Shown here piece by piece: positions 46,160 to 59,005 of a stretch of DNA of 64,000 bases. Position numbers and translations under genes: made by a program. Position 1 is the first letter of the stretch. Each line of letters starts with the position of its first letter. A model generated the notes under the pieces. It worked only from the letters and a program-made list of their open reading frames with translations, made no database searches and had not been told where the DNA came from. This DNA comes from Rheum nobile (taxonomy: Eukaryota; Streptophyta; Magnoliopsida; Caryophyllales; Polygonaceae), in assembly GCA_027886185.1 (NCBI GenBank), contig WOAB01000728.1, positions 3,720,001 through 3,784,000 on the forward strand. Reading direction: 5' to 3'.

Positions 46160-48937
46160 TGTAATATCCCTCAATTTTTAGTAAGGATATTCAGGTAATT
46201 TTTTTCAACCTTCACTAATTAATTATTTCGCTTTCAGTGAAGTTTGAATTTTCTGAAATATCCATGATCTCCGAAATAATTCCCTGAGTGGTATAAAATA
46301 CATTCGATGTATTTTTGGGATTTAGAATATTTGTTTGAAGACAAACAGATAATTCCCGGGGTTAAATTCCCATCCCCATTTTAATATTCTAAAACCCCAC
46401 TCCTCCTTGTCTCCCCGCGTGCTCTCTCTGTTGTCTCCCCAGCATGCCCACCTCGAGCCACGTGCTGTCGGGGCATACCGCTCAAGAGATTGGTCGGGGG
46501 AGCTGCCCTCCTCCTTGGGCTATATTTGGATCAGATCGGAAGAGGGACGAGTGGCAATCACACCATCGCTCCCCAGCTCTCCTCTCGGCCATCTCTCTTC
46601 CCGCCGGCGAGCAAACCCCCCCGAAGAGCTGCTGCTGTCTCCATGAGCCACCGCTGAGGCGAGACGACGAGCTGGTGCGAGCCGCGGTGAGCCGAGACCA
46701 TCGCCGAGCTTCGCCGACCCGCTGCTGGTGCTCGATCTCCCCTGTTCACGTCGCAAGCTTCCCTTGCCTCGCCTTCGTCTTTCCTCCCCCGCCGAGTGCT
46801 GCGGTGGTGTCGTGGTATTCCTCCCCGCCGGCGCCGCTCCATCCCCGGCGTCAAGAGACCCCGGCGAAGCCCCGCTGGAGACGAAGACGTCGCCCCTGTT
46901 TCGCCTCTGCGCCCGCCACTCCTCCGAGCCCTGTGCGAGCTCCTGCTCATCCGTGCTGCTGTCCGAGCCACCGCCGTGGTGTTGCTCCTCCCTGCCGCCG
47001 CCTGCTCCCCGGCGCCGTTGAGCCTCCCCAGCCGAACTCCCCTGGTTCGTGCTCGATCGGCTCGTTGATGTTGAAGACGAATTGGAGGGGGGTTGAAGGT
47101 GATGATCAGTGGGCGAGTGGGCCCCTCCTTGTTGTGTTGTTGTTGGGCCGAGCAGCCCAATAACCGTCCAGTCCAGTTTTGACCCGAAATCATTCGAGTG
47201 GTATAATTTCGTTACCCTTTCGTCCGTATTTTTTCTTAGGAAAAATTAATAAATATTTTATGATTTAATATCATAAAAATTTATTAAATATGATTCCTTA
47301 AATTCGTCCAATCAGATTAATTGATAGATAATTAATTTGTCAGTTAGAACGTGATTTGCTGGATCGCGTGTGGACTCGTTTTCTGCTAGGACTATTCTGA
47401 AGCTTAAGCCATATCCTCGGAAATGATATTTTCCGTAGTCGTCTCGTCTAGATTCATCGCCGAATCTACTCCAGGCAAGTGGCGGTTCGCTCTTGCTCAT
47501 CATTCCATGCTTTTATTAATTATCAGTTGTTTAATTGAGTAATTAATTTGGAATGATTATTGCGTTTGTCTGGAAACGGTTTTGTTTAAACTGTTTTGGA
47601 AAACTAAAATATGATATTATAATAGGTTGTATATCTGTTAGAACAACGCTATTATGAATATATATTTCTGATCGCCTTGAGGGCATTTATGTGGATTTGT
47701 CGTGAACTATTGTTGTGCTTGAACTGTTTAGTTAGCACTAGTAGTTAGGAACGTTACTAGGGCCCTGCCAGGTCCAGTCGTTTCTTTATAATCAGGTAGA
47801 GAGGTGGCTCGTCCCCACCTAATACCATTTTTACGGTCATGACCCAACCTCTGATACACGAGTATAGAGGTAGGTGCACTTAGCTAGTGTCACAAACTCG
47901 GGATTTCATCCCTTCGGTATGCATCACTCTCATACGAAACGCATATCAAGATGTATAGTTCCACTGGTGGTTTATACATTTAAAAGCCTATAACGTGATG
48001 CGCGTTTTGGAATATAATAAGATAAGTGCTCTTGACGCACATGTTTAATAAACCTTCGGCGAGTAGTGCAGCTAAGCGAATAGTGCAGCTAGGAAAGCTC
48101 GTCTCGACTTTTGATCAGAGTACGTTCTCTTTCCAGTCTGAATTCGCTGTATGCGGTGAGGTTGGTCGTGAACCGAAACATCTAAGTCAGCTGTTTTAAA
48201 TCGCTCGAATGTGATACTGTGATTCTTTAAATATTCCAGACTTTGTCATACTTCGTTAAAGACTCAATCTGTTGGAGTCTTCTCTTGGATATTCCGATAA
48301 GATTCGCTTCAGTTGGAATCTTCTCTTGTGCATGCCTTTTGTCATATTCAAGTAGAGTATGGTGGTTGACAAGTGTACTCGACTATTATTCGAGAGACGA
48401 GAAGTCTAACCTAATACGACTACTTAGAACCTTATGCTTTGTACCCTTGCATGGTCTATTCATTTAGACTAACCAACCGCAATTGTTATCTGCATTGTTG
48501 GCTGGTGTCATACGTTCGATTCGGCACATCAGATAGAGCGAAGATATGAGAAGACTACATTGACTATGAAGACGACGGTTGTTTTTGATGTTTTAATAAT
48601 TATCTTTTAATCAGGTTGAGATCCTTGGGCAGGTGATCATTACGATCACAATCCTTTTTGTAATATTTCAAGAAAGACTTCCGCTGTAACTTATTTACTC
48701 TGTTATTTGTTTATCAAGACTTCCGCTGTACTTTGTTTAAAACTCTGTGTTTGTCCTATTCGGGATTGGGATGTAATCCCGAGACTCATGTTTTATATGA
48801 ATAATATTATGATTTTGTATCATATGTGTTTCATAATTGTATTTAAACGGTAAAAGCCTGGGGTGGCTTCGGTGAGGAAAACCGAGGTCACTAGCGGTAA
48901 TACCTTTCCAAATGGGTTAAGATTTAGGGGTGTTACA
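46160..48937 (+). repeat. 5' LTR of the Tekay-like element
   Basis: 2778 bp. It contains a strikingly GC-rich block (about 46390-47170) that is open on both strands (239 codons plus, 211 minus) in otherwise AT-rich DNA; the 3' LTR keeps it with small insertions. The conserved right half includes GGCAAGTGGCGGTTCGCTC. Confidence 0.93.
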
Positions 48938-48941
48938 GATT

Positions 48942-48953
48942 TGGTATCAGAGC
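48942..48953 (+). other. Primer-binding site of the Tekay-like element
   Basis: TGGTATCAGAGC, complementary to initiator tRNA-Met, four bases after the LTR end. Confidence 0.93.
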
Positions 48954-49147
48954 CTAAGGTTTTAAAACGGGTTTGGGGATTTTATAAACCATTTTCCGTT
49001 TTTGAAAATGCTTTTAAAGGGCTCTGAATTTTCAAAGTGAAAAGAATTTGAAAACATCGTTCATAGTCATGTCTTCTATATAGTCTGATGTAGTAAGCTT
49101 GTTTCTATATCTAGAAAGACTAATTCTATCCTTGTCGCCCGAAGGAT

Positions 49148-49443
49148 ATGGGTGCATTCCTTTCTCTTCAGAGGGACTCGGAAGAAGCCGAGATGGCTCC
49201 GCCATCTCTAGATAGGCTTGAGTTCCCGGTTCCCTCGTCGTGTTTTGAGGTCGGTGAACCTAGTAGTCCACCCGAGGAGGTGAAGACCGTACTCCCTGAG
49301 TCGGTAGTGCTAGTGTCCGACGAGGCCGTGGTTCCTGTGGAAGAGCCTACAGAGGAGCCAGGTGAGGACACTGAGGATGAAGAAGAGTTGTCAAGGTACA
49401 CTAGAGGGTACTATAACGACGACTTCATGATCAAGATGGTTTC
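49148..49443 (+). pseudogene. Acidic leader protein of the Tekay-like element, split by solo LTR
   Basis: MGAFLSLQRDSEEAEMAPPS, then a long acidic stretch (VEEPTEEPGEDTEDEEELS) and YYNDDFMIKMVS. Deleting the solo LTR and one GTTTC copy lets the frame continue as EEDLE-stop-ENPEEDPEKKDPEED at 50762 onwards, so the leader was one acidic frame of about 200 codons before a gag that is now lost. Confidence 0.65.
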
Positions 49444-50756
49444 TGATAAGCACTACTTTGTAGGGCTTAACTAAGAGTTATTAGAGGTTTTATTGGTGTC
49501 ATTCGGGTAGATTTAGACACATTCTTGTGTATGACATTTGGAGGCGAAGTTGGTGTTTTTTGGAGGTGTTTGAGCTACTTTGGAGATCATGAAGACACTG
49601 AGGAAGGAAGCCATCAAGAGAAGACGCCAAGGAGTGAAGAGGAGACGGGTTGGTGCAAGGCAAAGGACAAGAATGCCGAGCATTAACCGCGATTGCGGGC
49701 ATGGGTGCCGCGATCGCGGGACTCGGAGCATGTCGAGAGTTTTCTGCGGGCGCGGAGAGATTGAAGGGCACGGAGCCACATGGGCCGCAATCAAGGTCCA
49801 CCACCCGCGATCGCGGGTCTGACACGGCAGAGGCTCGGACTTATTCCGAATTATCTTTTTAGTTTTCTTTTCCCTTTTTCTTATTTCTATTTCAGTTATT
49901 TGCTTAATGGACTAGGTCATTTGTTAGGGCCCTATAAATACTCTCCTTATGCATTAGGGTTAAAAAATCCACACTTTAGTTGCAATTTTCATTCATCGTT
50001 GTTTTCTTTTCCTTTGAAGTTTCTACCATGACTATGAGGAGCTAAGCCTCTTTGGCTTAGTCCGGTAATGGAAGCATGAGTTCGTTCATCTGGTTGTGAG
50101 GTTTTGTTCCTATCTATCTATCCTATTGAGTTATATCTTTTCTCTGAGCAAATTCATATTTGAATGTTTGTTGGTTTATCTAGACTGATCACCTAGGTTT
50201 ATTGCTTTCATTCATATTGCTAATACTAGGGAACTGTTGGGCTAACGCTCTAGTATAAGTAGCAAGCATTGATTGTTATCTGCATCTGTGGATTATATCT
50301 ATGTGGGAATTGATTACATGGTAAATGCATCTGAGCGAGCGTTCTGTGTATCCTGGTTAATTCTTATATGCATTGCTGCCTTTGGGTTGAACCTTTAGTG
50401 GTACTAGGGTTATTCATTGGTAAGGGTTCTTTGTGGAAGGTTTCCCTCTGAATTTACATAAGATCGGGACAGGAATAACCGAATAGGAAGATAGGACTTA
50501 ATCTATGAACAACCTTTGAATGACTTATGTGGACATTACTTGGCTAAGTGTTTTTCTTTCTTGATATTTCATCCATTCTACTTTGTTTTGTTTGCAACCA
50601 ACCAACCATAAAACCCCCTTTTGTGACATTGCATGCTACCACCATTGGTTCCTTCCTTCTCTGTGGGATCGACCCTGACTTACTTACTATACTTTGTTTA
50701 GTCAGGATTTTAGGATTTACTTTTAATTGGGGATACGACGACTATTCCTCCGATCA
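49444..50756 (+). mobile_element. Tat/Athila-like solo LTR, 1313 bp
   Basis: Starts TGATAAGCACTACTTTGTAG, ends CCTCCGATCA; target duplication GTTTC at 49439-49443 and 50757-50761. Contains a TATA-like CCTATAAATACT near 49931 and the TGTGGGATCGACCCTGACTT stretch typical of the 3' part of Tat-lineage LTRs. Two GCGATCGC palindromes (49708-49719; 16-bp ACCCGCGATCGCGGGT at 49803-49818) resemble those of the solo LTR at 34714. Non-coding. Confidence 0.88.
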
Positions 50757-50761
50757 GTTTC

Positions 50762-52739
50762 CGAAGAGGACCTTGAGTAAGAGAATCCTGAGGAAGATCC
50801 TGAGAAGAAGGACCCCGAGGAAGACCTCGAGAGGCAGGGCCACAAGTTCAATGACTTGGAGCGCTTTTGGTGGACAGCGAGGACCCGGGAGTGGAGTTTA
50901 TCTATCCAAGTTCGGTGTTGTCACCTGAGCGGGAATACTCGCCATTGTCTCCTGCCACTTGGAAGACGATTAGTGCTGAAGCGCATCGCCAGGTGGATGA
51001 GACAGTTGAGCGTGCTCATTGGAGGGCAAGGCCGTGGAGTCAATGGGTACACCAGTTGTGGTCCCGACTCAACCAGTCAGGCCAAGGCCCCAAGTACTAG
51101 AGGAAAGATTAGAGGTCAAGGTCAGTGCCTTTACGAGATGCGTGAGGCTGATGGACCGAATGCTCCAATTGCTCAAGGTACTCTATACCTTCATTCTACT
51201 CCTGTGTGTATATTGGTTGATTCGGGTGCTACCCATTCTTTCGTTTCGAAGAGTTGTGTTAGTATGTTAGGTTTAGTCTACAACAAGGTTTGTGAACCTT
51301 TCGTTGTGAATCTTCCTAATGGTGAACATTTAATGGGTACCAAACGTCTGTTAGAATTTCCGATTACCATTCAGGGTAAGAAGTTCGAAGCAGATTTGAT
51401 TTGTATTGCCATGACTCCATACGACATTATTCTCGGTATGGATTGGCTGACGCATCATGAGGCGGTGATCGATTTTAGTTCAAGAACTGTGACGGTGTCA
51501 TTTGGGGGCCAGTGTGCGTGCAAATTCAAGGGTCGGAATGACGCTGATAACGGGAGGCTCATCAATGCAATGGCTGCGTTTAAGCTACTTCGACAAGGTT
51601 GTATCGGGTACCTTTGCTACCTGGATCCGCCCATGAAAGATGAACCAACAATTCTTGATATTCATGTGATTAGTGGATTTCTTGATGTTTTTCCGAAAGA
51701 GATTCCTGGATTACCCCCGAAGCGTGACGTGGAATTTTCTATTGATCGCGAGCCTGGTACCACGCCGATTTCTAAAGCACCGTACCGGATGGCTCCTGCG
51801 GAGATGAAAGAGTTGAAGAAGCAACTCGAAGATCTTCTCGACAAGGGTTATATAAGACCGAGTGCATCGCCTTGGGGCGCTCTGGTTTTATTTTGTCAAG
51901 AAGAAAGATGGATCATTTCAACTTTGTATCGACTATCGAGAGTTGAATAAAGTCACGATTAAGAACAGATATCCTTTGCCAATGATTGATAATCTATTGG
52001 ACCAACTAAAAGGAGCAAAAGTCTTTTTCAAGATCGATCTGAGATCTGGATACCATCAACTCAGGATTCGTGAGGAAGATATTCCGAGGACTGCATTCCG
52101 GACGAGATATGGTCACTACGAGTTCGTAGTCATGTCATTTGGACTTACCAATGCTCCAGCGGTCTTCATGGACCTGATGAATCGATATTTCACCAGTACT
52201 TGGATAAGTTCGTGGTGGTTTTCATCGATGACATTTTGATCTATTCTCCGAGCGTGAAAGCTCATGTGGAACATCTTCGGATTATTTTGTCAGTCCTTAG
52301 ACAAAATCAACTGTACGCAAAGTTGTCTAAGTGTGACTTTTGAATCAAAGAAGTGACTTTCCTAGGCCATGTGATCAATGAGAATGAGGTTATGGTTGAT
52401 CCCCAGAAGATTGAAGCAGTAGCCAATTAGAAGTGGCCTCAGAATGTGAAAGAGATGCGCAGTTTTCTTGGACTTGCCGGATACTACAGACGGTTCATGG
52501 AGGGATTTTCTAAAATCGCTCTACCTATGACTGGTCAGTTCCGCAAGGTCCATAAGAAGTTTGTCTGGGATGACAAGTATGAGGCCAGTTTTCAGAAGCT
52601 GAAACAGTGTCTGACCTCCGCACCAGTATTAGCGCTACCGGAGAAAAATGATGGTTTCACCAAAGTATTATTTTGGGAGATCTATTCGAAGTTTCGTTTT
52701 GAGGTCCGTTATGAGGCTTCCTTAAGAGAAGCGATATAA
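50762..52739 (+). pseudogene. Tekay-like protease and reverse transcriptase, frameshifted
   Basis: After the acidic remnant the frame to 51950 has the protease (CILVDSGATHSFVSKSCVSM, LICIAMTPYDIILGMDWLT) and RT start (PISKAPYRMAPAEMKELKKQ, YIRPSASPWGALVLF). A frame change near 51890 leads to VKKKDGSFQLCIDYRELNK, FFKIDLRSGYHQLRI and MSFGLTNAPAVFMDLMN; another near 52190 leads to the catalytic VVVFIDDILIYSP, then two in-frame stops and RSFLGLAGYYRRFMEGFSKI. Inactive copy. No gag core or zinc knuckle precedes the protease. Confidence 0.92.
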
Positions 52740-55067
52740 GGATTAGACATAGAATGATTGATGTCTATTATGGCGATTTGATGTCACGTTTTGGGAAATT
52801 AAGTGATTAGGCACAACAGTGCTAATCGATTTATTGCGATTTTGTTTCAAGGAAACTAGAGGCCTGAGTTGGCAGTGAACTTTAGGGCCAAATGATTAAA
52901 GTTGGGAAATTGTCCTTCCAGGGAATAAAGAGTTATGGCACTTGAGAATTTACAAGATTCGATATTTGGACTTTATGTGAATGGGTCATCCATAAGGCGT
53001 ATAGTACAACCCTTATTGGAAAGATCAGGTTGTGAAATTACTATGTTAGGAAGAGGCCACTTAAATGGAAGGATTACAGTTTAAGGATCGATCATAGTGA
53101 TGATTTCGATAAACTGAATGATTTAGTTCATAGATTAAGTTTATGTATGCTTAAGAAGTAAGGTAACAACGTTACTCGTGTACATCTATTGAAGGAATAA
53201 GACTCAAGTGATTGATTCGGTTGGTAATGAATCATTTTAACAATATGATACTTTGAGGAAATGGGAGTAAGCTCTCATGTGATTGGTTTGGGGAGCATAC
53301 GAATGAATGTTATGATTATTCTTGGAGAAAGTATAGAATTCTTAAAGGATTTAAGTTAGAAGTGGCATAAGGTCAAACTTACTTCCAGATAAATGATGGA
53401 ATTGTAAGAGGTACCTTTAAGGAAATTAAGGATGTTATGTTTCGAGGTTACTAAGAGTTGATAATGGGATTATAAGGAATTAAGATGTGAACTTGGGAAT
53501 TTTGTATATAAGGAAATTGTGAGGGAGATGCGTGTTCTCCTATTAAAGGTACAATAATGTCGTTATGACAATTTTGGAGACCATTATTATATAATGGCCA
53601 GAACCTTGTGGATATAGTGAGAATGATTACATGGTATTATATATAGAGATGAGGTTGCGGATGAGATCAAGTGGACTTGAGGAAAAAGGTAACCCACGTT
53701 GGTTAAAGTAATTATATAACACGTTCGAGTAAGACAAGAGTACAATCCTATGGAATGGATTAGTAAATCATGTTGAGGTAATCAGACATAGATTGTGGTA
53801 TTGCTGTTTGTGGGATCTTATGAGTAAAGATTGTGAGATAGAGATTTGGCATAAGGGCAAAAAATGATTAAGGTAGCAAGTGAATTGTTTATGTAAGGTC
53901 CGTATGACAAGTGGAGATACTAAGTAGTAGTACTGTTGATTTCTAAGTATTTATTCAAGGACTAGATGGTCAAAGGAGGTTAGTAGAAAGATGTTGTATT
54001 CTTCTGTGCAAGAATATTAAGGTCCTTAGGAGTAATAAGGCATAACAACAAGGTTACATTGGAGATTTTTGTAATGGATTCAGGATCAAATAGGAAGTTC
54101 GATGTTGGCAATATAAGTTGCGAAGACCTAATTGGTTAAGGATACCGACCTAAGGAGGTTTGGGTATATACTTCAAGAGAAGTTTAGAGGTAAGAGCATA
54201 TGTATTCTCATGATTTAAGTATAGCGAGTCTTTGGTGGTGATATTGACTTTGAGAATGGTCACGAGTTAGTACAAGTATAGTGTATGGAGAGAGGTTATG
54301 CTGAGAGCCTGTGTACTCGATCGTCCGACTAGCTGGGAGGACAGCCTGAGTCTGATTGAGTTCACAATACAATAATAACTGACATGCTGCTATCAAGATG
54401 GCTTCATTCGAGGCTTTGTACGATCGAAAGTGCAGATCTCCGATTCGTTAGGATGAGAACGCCGACAAGATTCTGCTCAGACCAGAGCTAGTAAAAAAGG
54501 ATTGCCTCGGAAATTACTTTGATAAGACAAAGAATGTTGAAAGCTCAGAGTCGACAAAAGTCATACGCTGATCCGAAGCATAGGAATGTTGAGTTTAGGA
54601 TTGGTGATAAAGTGTTTGTCAAAATATCATCCCCATTTTAATACTCCAAAGGTGAATTCAGATTTAGTAAGCGTGAGAAGCTTAACCCTCGCTACGTGGG
54701 ACCATTCGAGATTCTGGATAGAGTGGGATCTCTAGCGTACCGCTTGGCATTGCCGCCATCGGCACACCCAGTGCATAATGTGTTCCACGTATCTCTGCTA
54801 AGGAAATATGTATCAGATGAGTCTCATGTGTTGAGCTATGAAGATATAGAGATTCAAGCAAATGACACTTATGAAGAGATACATGTGCGTATCATCGAGC
54901 ACCGTGAGAAGCACTTGCGCAACAAAGTGGTACCGTTGGTACGAATTCTGTGGCCCAAGTCCGGAACAGAAGAAGTTACCTGGGAAACTTGGGAGACTGA
55001 GGAGGATGTGCGTAGACGCTTTCCCGAGTTGTTTTCGGCCAAGTTTCGGGGTCGAAACTTCTTTTAA
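52740..55067 (+). pseudogene. Tekay-like integrase remnant and chromodomain-like tail
   Basis: 52740-54280 is strongly decayed and I can follow no integrase core there. The end is legible: RACVLDRPTSWEDSLSLIEF near 54303-54365, then from 54696 MGPFEILDRVGSLAYRLALP, HPVHNVFHVSLLRKYVSDES, a VRIIEHREKHLRNKVVPLV chromo-like segment and TWETEEDVRRRFPELF. This order (GPY-type region then chromo-like tail) is that of Tekay chromoviruses. Confidence 0.8.
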
Positions 55068-55078
55068 GGGAGAGGTAA

Positions 55079-57897
55079 TGTAATATCCCTCAATTTTTAG
55101 TAAGGATATTCAGGTAATTTTTCCCAACCTCCACTAATTAATTGATTCGCTTTCAGTGAAGTTTGAATTTTCTGAAATATCCATGATCTCCGAAATAATT
55201 CTCTGAGTGGTATAAAATACATTCGATGTATTTTCGGGATTTAGAATATTTGTTTGAAGACAAACAGATAATTCCCGGGGTTAAATGCCCATCCCCATTT
55301 TAATATTCTAAAAACCCCACTCCTCTTTGTCTCCCCGCGTGCTCTCTCTGTTGTCTCCCCAGCATGCCCACCTCGAGCCATGTGTTGTCGGGGCACACTG
55401 CTCAAGAGATTGGTCGGGGGAGCTGCCCTCCTCCTTGGGCTATATTTGGATCAGATCGGAAGGGGGACGAGTGACAATCACACCATCGCTCCCCAGCTCT
55501 CCTCTCGACCATCTCTCTTCCCGCCGGCGAGCAAACCCCCCCCCCCCCCGAAGAGTTGTTGCTGTCTGCATGAGCCATCGCTGAGGCGAGACGACGAGCT
55601 GGTGCGAGCCGCGGTGAGCCGAGACCATCGTCGAGCATCGCCGAGCTTTGCCGACCCGCTGTTGGTGCTCGATCTCCCCTGTTCAGACCCTCCGGCGTCG
55701 CAAGCTTCCCTTGCCTCGCCTTCATCTTTCCTCCCCCGCCGAGTGCTGCGGTGGTGCCGTGGTATTCCTCCCCGCCGGCGCCGCTCAATCCCCGGCGTCA
55801 AGAGACCCCGGCGAAGCCCCGCCGGAGACGAAGACGTCGCCCCTGTTTCGCCTCTGCGCCCGCCACTCCGCCGAGCCCTGTGCGAGCTCCTGCTCAACCG
55901 TGTTGCTGTCCGAGCCACCGCCGTGGTGTTGCTCCTCCCTGCCGCCGCCTGCTCCCCGGCGCCGTTGAGCCTCCCCAGCCGAAGCCAGACAAACTCCCCT
56001 GGTTCGTGCTCGATCGGCTCGTTGATGTTGAAGACGAAGTGGAGGGGGGTTGAAGGTGATGAACAGTGGGCGAGTGGGCCCCTCCTTGTTGTGTTGTTGT
56101 TGGGCCGAGCAGCCCAATAACCGTCCAGTCCAGTTTTGACCCGAAATCATCCGAGTGGTATAATTTCGTTACCCTTTCGTCCGTATTTTTTCTTAGGAAA
56201 ATTTAATAAATATTTTTATGATTTAATATCATAAAAATTTATTAAATATAATTCCTTAAATTCGTCCAGTCAGATTAATTGATAGATAATTAATTTGTCA
56301 GTTAGAACGTGATTTGATGGATCGCGTGTGGACTCGTTTTCTGCTAGGACTATTCTGAAGCTTAAGCCATATCCTCGGAAATGATATTTTCCGTAGTCGT
56401 CTCGTCTAGATTCATCGCCGAATCTACTCCAGGCAAGTGGCGGTTCGCTCTTGCTCATCATTCCATGCTTTTATTAATTATCAGTTGTTTAATTGAGTAA
56501 TTAATTTGGAATGATTATTGCGTTTGTCTGGAAACGGTTTTGTTTAAACTGTTTTGGAAAACTAAAATATGATATTATAATAGGTTGTATATCTGTTAGA
56601 ACAACGCTATTATGAATATATATTTTTGATCGCCTTGAGGGCATTTATGTGGATTTGTCGTGAACTATTGTTGTGCTTGAACTGTTTAGTTAGCACTAGT
56701 AGTTAGGAACGTTACTAGGGCTCTGCCAGGTCCAGTCGTTTCTTTATAATCAGGTAGAGAGGTGGCTCGTCCCCACCTAATACCATTTTTACGGTCATGA
56801 CCCAACCTCTGATACACGAGTATAGAGGTAGGTGCACTTAGCTAGTGTCACAAACTCGGGATTTCATCCCTTCGGTATGCGTCACTCTCAGACGAAACGC
56901 ATATCAAGATGTATAGTTCCACTGGTGGTTTATACATTTAAAAGCCTATAACGTGATGCGCATTTTGGAATATAATAAGATAAGTGCTCTTGACGCACAT
57001 GTTTAATAAACCTTCGGCGAGTAGTGCAGCTAAGCGAATAGTGCAGCTAGGAAAGCTCGTCTCGACTTTTGATCAGAGTACGTTCTCTTTCCAGTCTGAA
57101 TTCGTTGTATGCGGTGAGGTTGGTCGTGAACCAAAATATCTAAGTCAGCTGTTTTAAATCGCTCGAATGCGATACTGTGATTCTTTAAATATTCCAGACT
57201 TTGTCATACTTCGTTAAAGACTCAATCTGTTGGAGTCTTCTCTTGGATATTCTGATAAGATTCGCTTCAGTTGGAATCTTCTCTTGTGCATGCCTTTTTG
57301 TCATATTCAAGTAGAGTATGGTGGTTGACAAGCGTACTCGACTATTATTCGAGAGACGAGAAGTCTAACCTAATACGACTACTTAGAACCTTCTGCTTTG
57401 TACCCTTGCATGGTCTATTCATTTAGACTAACCAACCGCAATTGTTATCTGCATTGTTGGCTGGTGTCATCCGTTCGATTCGGCACATCAGATAGAGCGA
57501 AGATATGAGAAGACTAGATTGACTATGAAGACGACGGTTGTTTTTGATTTTGTTAATAATTATCTTTTAATCAGGTTGAGATCCTTGGGCAGGTGATCAT
57601 TACTATCACAATCTTTTTTGTAATATTTCAAGAAAGACTTCCGTTGTAACTTATTTACTCTGTTATTTGTTTATCAAGACTTTCGCTGTACTTTGTTTAA
57701 AACTCTATGTTTGTCCTATTCGGGATTGGGATGTAATCCCGGGACTCATGTTTTATATGAATAATATTATGATTTTGTATCATATGTGTTTCATAATTGT
57801 ATTTAAACGGTAAAAGCCTGGGGTGGCTTCGGTGAGGAAAACCGAGGTCACTGGCAGTAATACATTTCCAAATGGGTTAAGATTTATGGGTGTTACA
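55079..57897 (+). repeat. 3' LTR of the Tekay-like element
   Basis: 2819 bp, close to the 5' copy with scattered substitutions and small indels, for example a 10-C run near 55540 and an extra CAGACCCTCCGG near 55684. It carries the same GC-rich both-strands-open block (about 55325-56125). Confidence 0.93.
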
Positions 57898-58245
57898 GTA
57901 AGACACTTAAAAATTGAATTATATTTTTGTCTAAGTTGGTTATCTTTATTTTTTTCGTATTTATTTTCAAATATAATGCACATATATATAGGCGTGAAAA
58001 GCATGAAAATCAAATTTATTATATAAAATGGAATTTAATTCCTCATTCTAGAATTAATATACAACCAAACAATATTTTTCAAAAATGATTCATCTCAGCA
58101 CCATACCAAACACTAAATTACAGGAATGGTTCATTCCGACAACATACCAAACACCAAGCTACATGAATCATTTATTCTGATTCTCGATTCCAGTCCGATT
58201 CTTGAATCCAATCCGATTCTAGAAGACATACCAAAAGAGGCCTTA

Positions 58246-59004
58246 GATTACCTTATGGATAAGGTTCACGTGAGAATAGATGTTTAGGTGTGAACGCATA
58301 AATGTTGAATATGTATAGATTTATGTATATATGTACATATTTTTATGTTTGTATGACTTTGGTAGGTGAAAATCCATTCACATATAGACACTTTAAAAAT
58401 TTGTACAAATTTATGTCTATGTGCATATATTTATGACTATATGTGTGTGACTACGTGTAAGTGAAAACTCATGTATGTACAGACAAAAAATTATACACTT
58501 AAAAATGTGTATAAATTTTTACTTATATGTGGACGTACATTTGTATGTTCGCACATAAACGCTTATTCTCACTTGATTCACCCTTTTATCTTATCGGTTT
58601 TTCTAGTGTGTGCCCATGGGCATATGCTAACAAGCTTAAATAAGAAATTTATCTTTAAAATATTCCCTAATAGAAAATTGATAAACCCTTAACAAACAAG
58701 ATTAAACTAGTGGCTAATCAAATAATTGTCAATTTGAAATTAAACATGGCCACACACTAGAAAAAACCTTATCTTATAACCACTTTATACACAATTTGAA
58801 ATTAACTTTTGATACCTTAAATTATTCTCAAAATTTCCCCACTTAATCGATAATTATAAAGCCAATGCTTGAGTATGTAAAAGTAATTCAACTTTTAAAA
58901 AAAAAGTAATCTATCGATGTATTCTCTACAAGAAGGCACCCACATTATTTCAACTGATTGAATTGAAAATAAGAATTGAAAGTCAAATTGATCAACTATG
59001 ACAT
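58246..59004. other. AT-rich intergenic DNA
   Basis: Loose TGTATATATGTACATAT-type repetition at 58300-58560; no gene seen. 58992-59005 is the left target duplication of the SINE. Confidence 0.55.
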
Positions 59005-59005
59005 T

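Larger units (their letters stand above)
46160..57897 (+). mobile_element. Ty3/gypsy chromovirus, Tekay-like, plus strand
   Basis: 5' LTR 46160-48937 and 3' LTR 55079-57897, both TGTAATATCCC...GGGTGTTACA; target duplication GTAAG at 46155-46159 and 57898-57902. Primer-binding site at 48942, purine-rich AAGGGAGAGG before the 3' LTR. Internal order protease, RT, integrase remnant, chromodomain-like tail. The gag core and zinc knuckle are missing, and pol has several frameshifts and stops, so it is defective. A Tat-like solo LTR is inserted at 49444-50756. Confidence 0.92.
34263..58245. mobile_element. Old TIR-type element split by nested retrotransposons (inferred)
   Basis: The left end TAGGGCTCGTTTGG (34263) pairs with the right end, read inverted from 58245, TAAGGCCTCTTTTGG. 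Both ends are rich in GATTC/GAATC-type sequence (GATTCTTGTAGAATG left; GATTCTTGAATCCAATCCG right). Removing the two retrotransposons leaves about 1.6 kb (34263-34500, 45113-46159, 57903-58245), a plausible non-autonomous hAT/PIF-like element holding the BIR1-like fragment. No clean TSD was found, so this parent element is an inference. Confidence 0.5.

Noticed and set aside
46444..47163. A 239-codon LTR-encoded protein
   Set aside because: Open on both strands in a GC-rich block with no known domain; listed as a curiosity, not as a gene.
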